Shown: positions 6,059 to 7,799 of the stretch, one piece after another
Position numbering within the stretch: position 1 is the stretch's first letter
How the letters are laid out: every line of letters starts with the position of its first letter
From: Lysobacterales bacterium CG_4_10_14_3_um_filter_64_11
GTDB taxonomy: Bacteria > Pseudomonadota > Gammaproteobacteria > Xanthomonadales > Xanthomonadaceae
Assembly (NCBI GenBank): GCA_002782905.1
Contig: PFJA01000152.1
Location: 1 to 7,799, forward strand
Direction: 5' to 3'
DNA: 7,799 nucleotides
Translations under genes and position numbers: made by a program
The notes under the pieces: model-generated
Seen by the model: the letters and a program-made list of their open reading frames with translations, nothing else
The model's database searches: none
What the model was told of the DNA's origin: nothing

Positions 6059-6658
6059 TCAGCCCCCCGGCGTCAAGGCGGCACGCACAAAGTGCAGACG
6101 ATCCTGACCCCAGAACATGGTATCGCCGACAAAAAACGTTGGCACCCCGAACGCACCGCGCGCCACCGCCTCGTCGGTGGCCTGGCGCAACGCATCCTTT
6201 ACGTCGGCATCCTCCGCCAGAGCCAGCGCCTGCGCCGGATCGATTCCGGCCCGCGTGAGCACCTGTGCGATCAGCGCTGGGTCGCTGAGATTCAAACCCT
6301 CCACCCAGATTGCCTCGAACATCGCCTCGATGTAGCCGATGAAGGCTTCAGGCTGGCGCATCTGCAAACCGGTAGCGATACGTTGATGCAGCAGCGTGCT
6401 GAACGGAAAGTGCGGATTGAGCCGGAACGGCACCTGATAGCGGGCCGCGTAACGGGCCAGATCCGCCAGCAGATACTTGCCTTTCGCCGGCACCTCGATT
6501 GGCGCACGGTTGCCGGTGGCCTTGTGGATGGCCCCGACCAGCACCGGCCGCCAGTTGATGCGCGCACCGGTTTGCGCCGCAATTTTCGGCAACTGCGTAT
6601 AGGCGAGGTAGGACGGTGGGCTGATCAGGTCAAAATAGAAATCAACGCTCTGGCTCAT
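6059..6658 (-). CDS. 2-hydroxychromene-2-carboxylate isomerase-like protein (DsbA fold, kappa-GST-like)
   Basis: 199 aa, the family's usual size. The N-terminal VDFYFDLISPPSYLAYTQLP is the signature of the HCCA isomerase / GST-kappa branch of the thioredoxin superfamily. In that branch a Ser (here S13) replaces the CxxC and activates glutathione. The cis-Pro loop is visible as GAFGVPTFFVGD, and the C-terminal FWGQDRLHFVRAAL is also typical. There is no signal peptide, so it is cytoplasmic. NahD-type members isomerise hydroxychromene carboxylate in naphthalene breakdown. No aromatic-degradation genes are nearby, so a glutathione-linked isomerase or transferase of unknown substrate is the safer reading. 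The start ATG (6656-6658) is preceded by a weak GCGAG at about 8 nt. It sits between trpD (66 bp away) and trpC (4 bp away) on the same strand and is probably co-transcribed. Confidence 0.88.
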   Translation of the reverse strand: MSQSVDFYFDLISPPSYLAYTQLPKIAAQTGARINWRPVLVGAIHKATGNRAPIEVPAKGKYLLADLARYAARYQVPFRLNPHFPFSTLLHQRIATGLQMRQPEAFIGYIEAMFEAIWVEGLNLSDPALIAQVLTRAGIDPAQALALAEDADVKDALRQATDEAVARGAFGVPTFFVGDTMFWGQDRLHFVRAALTPGG

Positions 6659-6724
6659 CGAACAACTCGCGGTAGGGGTCGAACCACCACTTTACCGGAT
6701 CACGACGGCAACCGGCATGCGGCT

Positions 6725-7780
6725 TCAATCGCCGATCGTGCAGCGCGCACGTTCAGCATGGCCCTGGGTGAGCGCCACGAACGCGTGCAGCTTGGCCAGC
6801 GCCGCGCCGCTGGCCAGGGCTGCGCGCGCCTGCGCGATACCGTCGGCAATGGTTTCACCGTGCCCGGCCACATACAACGCCGCGCCGGCATTGAGCGCCA
6901 CGATTTCGCGTGGCAAGCCATCGACGTTGTTCAATGCTTCCATCAGCATCGCTTTGGACTGCTCGACACCATCCACCTTGAGGTTGCGACTGGCCGCCAT
7001 TGCAATGCCGAAATCTTCCGGGTGAATCTCGTACTCGCGCACCTGGCCATCACGCAACTCGCCGACCAAGGTGCCAGCCCCCAGCGTGATCTCATCCATG
7101 CCATCGCGGCCCCATACCACCAGCGCCCGCTGCGCACCCAGTTGCTGCAACACGCGTATCTGGATGCCGACCAGATCGGGATGGAATACGCCCATCAGGA
7201 TATTCGGCGCGCCGGCGGGATTGGTGAGCGGCCCGAGAATGTTGAATAACGTGCGCACGCCCATTTCGCGCCGTACCGGCGCCACGTTCTTCATTGCCGG
7301 ATGGTGGATCGGCGCATACATGAAACCGATGCCCGCCGCATCGATGCACTCGCCGACACAACGCGGCGTCAACTCGATCGCCACACCCAGTGCTTCCAGT
7401 ACATCGGCGCTGCCCGACTTCGAGCTGACGCTGCGGTTGCCGTGCTTGGCCACCTTGGCGCCAGCTGCCGCCACCACGAACATCGACGCGGTGGAAATAT
7501 TGAACGTGTTGGAGCCATCACCACCGGTACCGACGATATCAACCAGATTGCCCGGATCAGCAACGGTTACCTTTTCCGACAGCTCACGCATCACGCTCGC
7601 CGCGCCGGCGATTTCGCCCACCGTTTCCTTTTTTACGCGCAGGCCGGTGAGGATGGCCGCGCTCATCACCGGGCTGAGTTCGCCGCGCATGATGCAGCGC
7701 ATGAGGTGCACCATCTCATCATGGAATATCTCGCGATGTTCGATGGTGCGCTGCAATGCTTGTTGCGGGGTAATCGACAT
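6725..7780 (-). CDS. trpD: Anthranilate phosphoribosyltransferase
   Basis: 351 aa, a full-length stand-alone TrpD. It joins anthranilate to phosphoribosyl pyrophosphate, the second step of the tryptophan branch, and works as a homodimer with Mg2+. The glycine-rich PRPP loop GTGGDGSNTFNIST is at 84-97, with KHGNRSVSSKSGSADVLE at 112-129. The anthranilate-site region VRREMGVRTLFNILGPLTNP is at 169-188, and the metal-binding D229-E230 lies in MDEITLG. All are intact. The start ATG is fixed by a strong AGGAG 9 nt upstream. The C-terminal end (HAERARCTIGD) is short and variable, as usual. Upstream, beyond the window edge, one expects trpG; downstream on the same strand are the DsbA-fold gene and trpC. 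Confidence 0.98.
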   Translation of the reverse strand: MSITPQQALQRTIEHREIFHDEMVHLMRCIMRGELSPVMSAAILTGLRVKKETVGEIAGAASVMRELSEKVTVADPGNLVDIVGTGGDGSNTFNISTASMFVVAAAGAKVAKHGNRSVSSKSGSADVLEALGVAIELTPRCVGECIDAAGIGFMYAPIHHPAMKNVAPVRREMGVRTLFNILGPLTNPAGAPNILMGVFHPDLVGIQIRVLQQLGAQRALVVWGRDGMDEITLGAGTLVGELRDGQVREYEIHPEDFGIAMAASRNLKVDGVEQSKAMLMEALNNVDGLPREIVALNAGAALYVAGHGETIADGIAQARAALASGAALAKLHAFVALTQGHAERARCTIGD

Positions 7781-7789
7781 GAGCTCCGT

Positions 7790-7794
7790 CTCCT
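7790..7794 (-). promoter_or_regulatory. Ribosome binding site of trpD
   Basis: AGGAG on the minus strand, with a 9-nt spacer to the ATG at 7778-7780. It is the clearest Shine-Dalgarno sequence in the window and confirms the trpD start. The remaining bases to the right edge are too few to show whether the upstream gene is trpG. Confidence 0.75.
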
Positions 7795-7799
7795 GTGGT

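Noticed and set aside
6644..6730. Short minus-strand frame between trpD and the DsbA-fold gene reading KWWFDPYRELFDEPER before a stop
   Set aside because: The composition is striking (WWFDPYRELF), but there is no ATG, no ribosome binding site and only about 28 codons, overlapping both neighbours. A frame this short is expected by chance.
5873..7249. 458-codon plus-strand open frame antisense to trpD, the DsbA-fold gene and trpC
   Set aside because: It crosses three well-supported minus-strand genes. Its product is Arg/His/Gln-rich with no motif, so it is a by-product of high GC content.

Overview
The window looks like a stretch of chromosome from a GC-rich gammaproteobacterium related to the Xanthomonadales (Lysobacterales). 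The best taxonomic clue is the CRP-family regulator. Its wording matches Xanthomonas Clp more closely than E. coli CRP, in the segment around the cyclic-nucleotide pocket and in the PRILYAIG / KRLLDTSRKAS segment. The order trpD-trpC / crp-like / speD / coq7 is also, from memory, the order seen in pseudomonads (trpD-trpC-vfr-speD-coq7) and xanthomonads. No mobile element, CRISPR array, rRNA or tRNA was found.

Layout from left to right. Positions 1-818 (minus) hold a secreted or lipoprotein beta-propeller of the phytase-like / NHL kind. It is cut by an in-frame TAG at 324-326, its frame stays open on both sides of that stop, and it runs off the left edge. Divergent from it, across only 67 bp, is a plus-strand pair: a GlcF-like protein with two 4Fe-4S motifs and two CCG domains (886-2040), and coq7, the diiron ubiquinone-biosynthesis hydroxylase (2037-2681). 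The two overlap by ATGA. Convergent with coq7 across 30 bp is speD (2712-3503, minus), an E. coli-type S-adenosylmethionine decarboxylase proenzyme. A 260-bp divergent control region separates speD from the clp-like regulator (3764-4459, plus). A 156-bp convergent gap follows, holding a nested imperfect palindrome at 4488-4576. The right part is a minus-strand operon read from the right edge: trpD (6725-7780), a DsbA-fold HCCA-isomerase-like protein (6059-6658), trpC (5266-6054) and a PgpC-like HAD phosphatase (4616-5269). The last three are packed with a 4-bp gap and a GTGA overlap.

Functionally this is mostly core metabolism: two tryptophan steps (TrpD, TrpC), one polyamine step (SpeD), one ubiquinone step (Coq7) and probably one phospholipid step (PgpC-like), plus a global regulator. 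The regulator carries Glu at the position where CRP has the cAMP-contacting Ser83. That is the substitution found in Xanthomonas Clp, which responds to c-di-GMP.

I see no convincing undescribed multi-gene system. The points most worth a second look are the nonsense-interrupted propeller gene, the nested palindrome at 4488-4576, the nucleotide pocket of the regulator, the GlcF-like/Coq7 translational coupling, and the DsbA-fold gene lodged between trpD and trpC. All family assignments rest on motif reading and memory; no database search was run.
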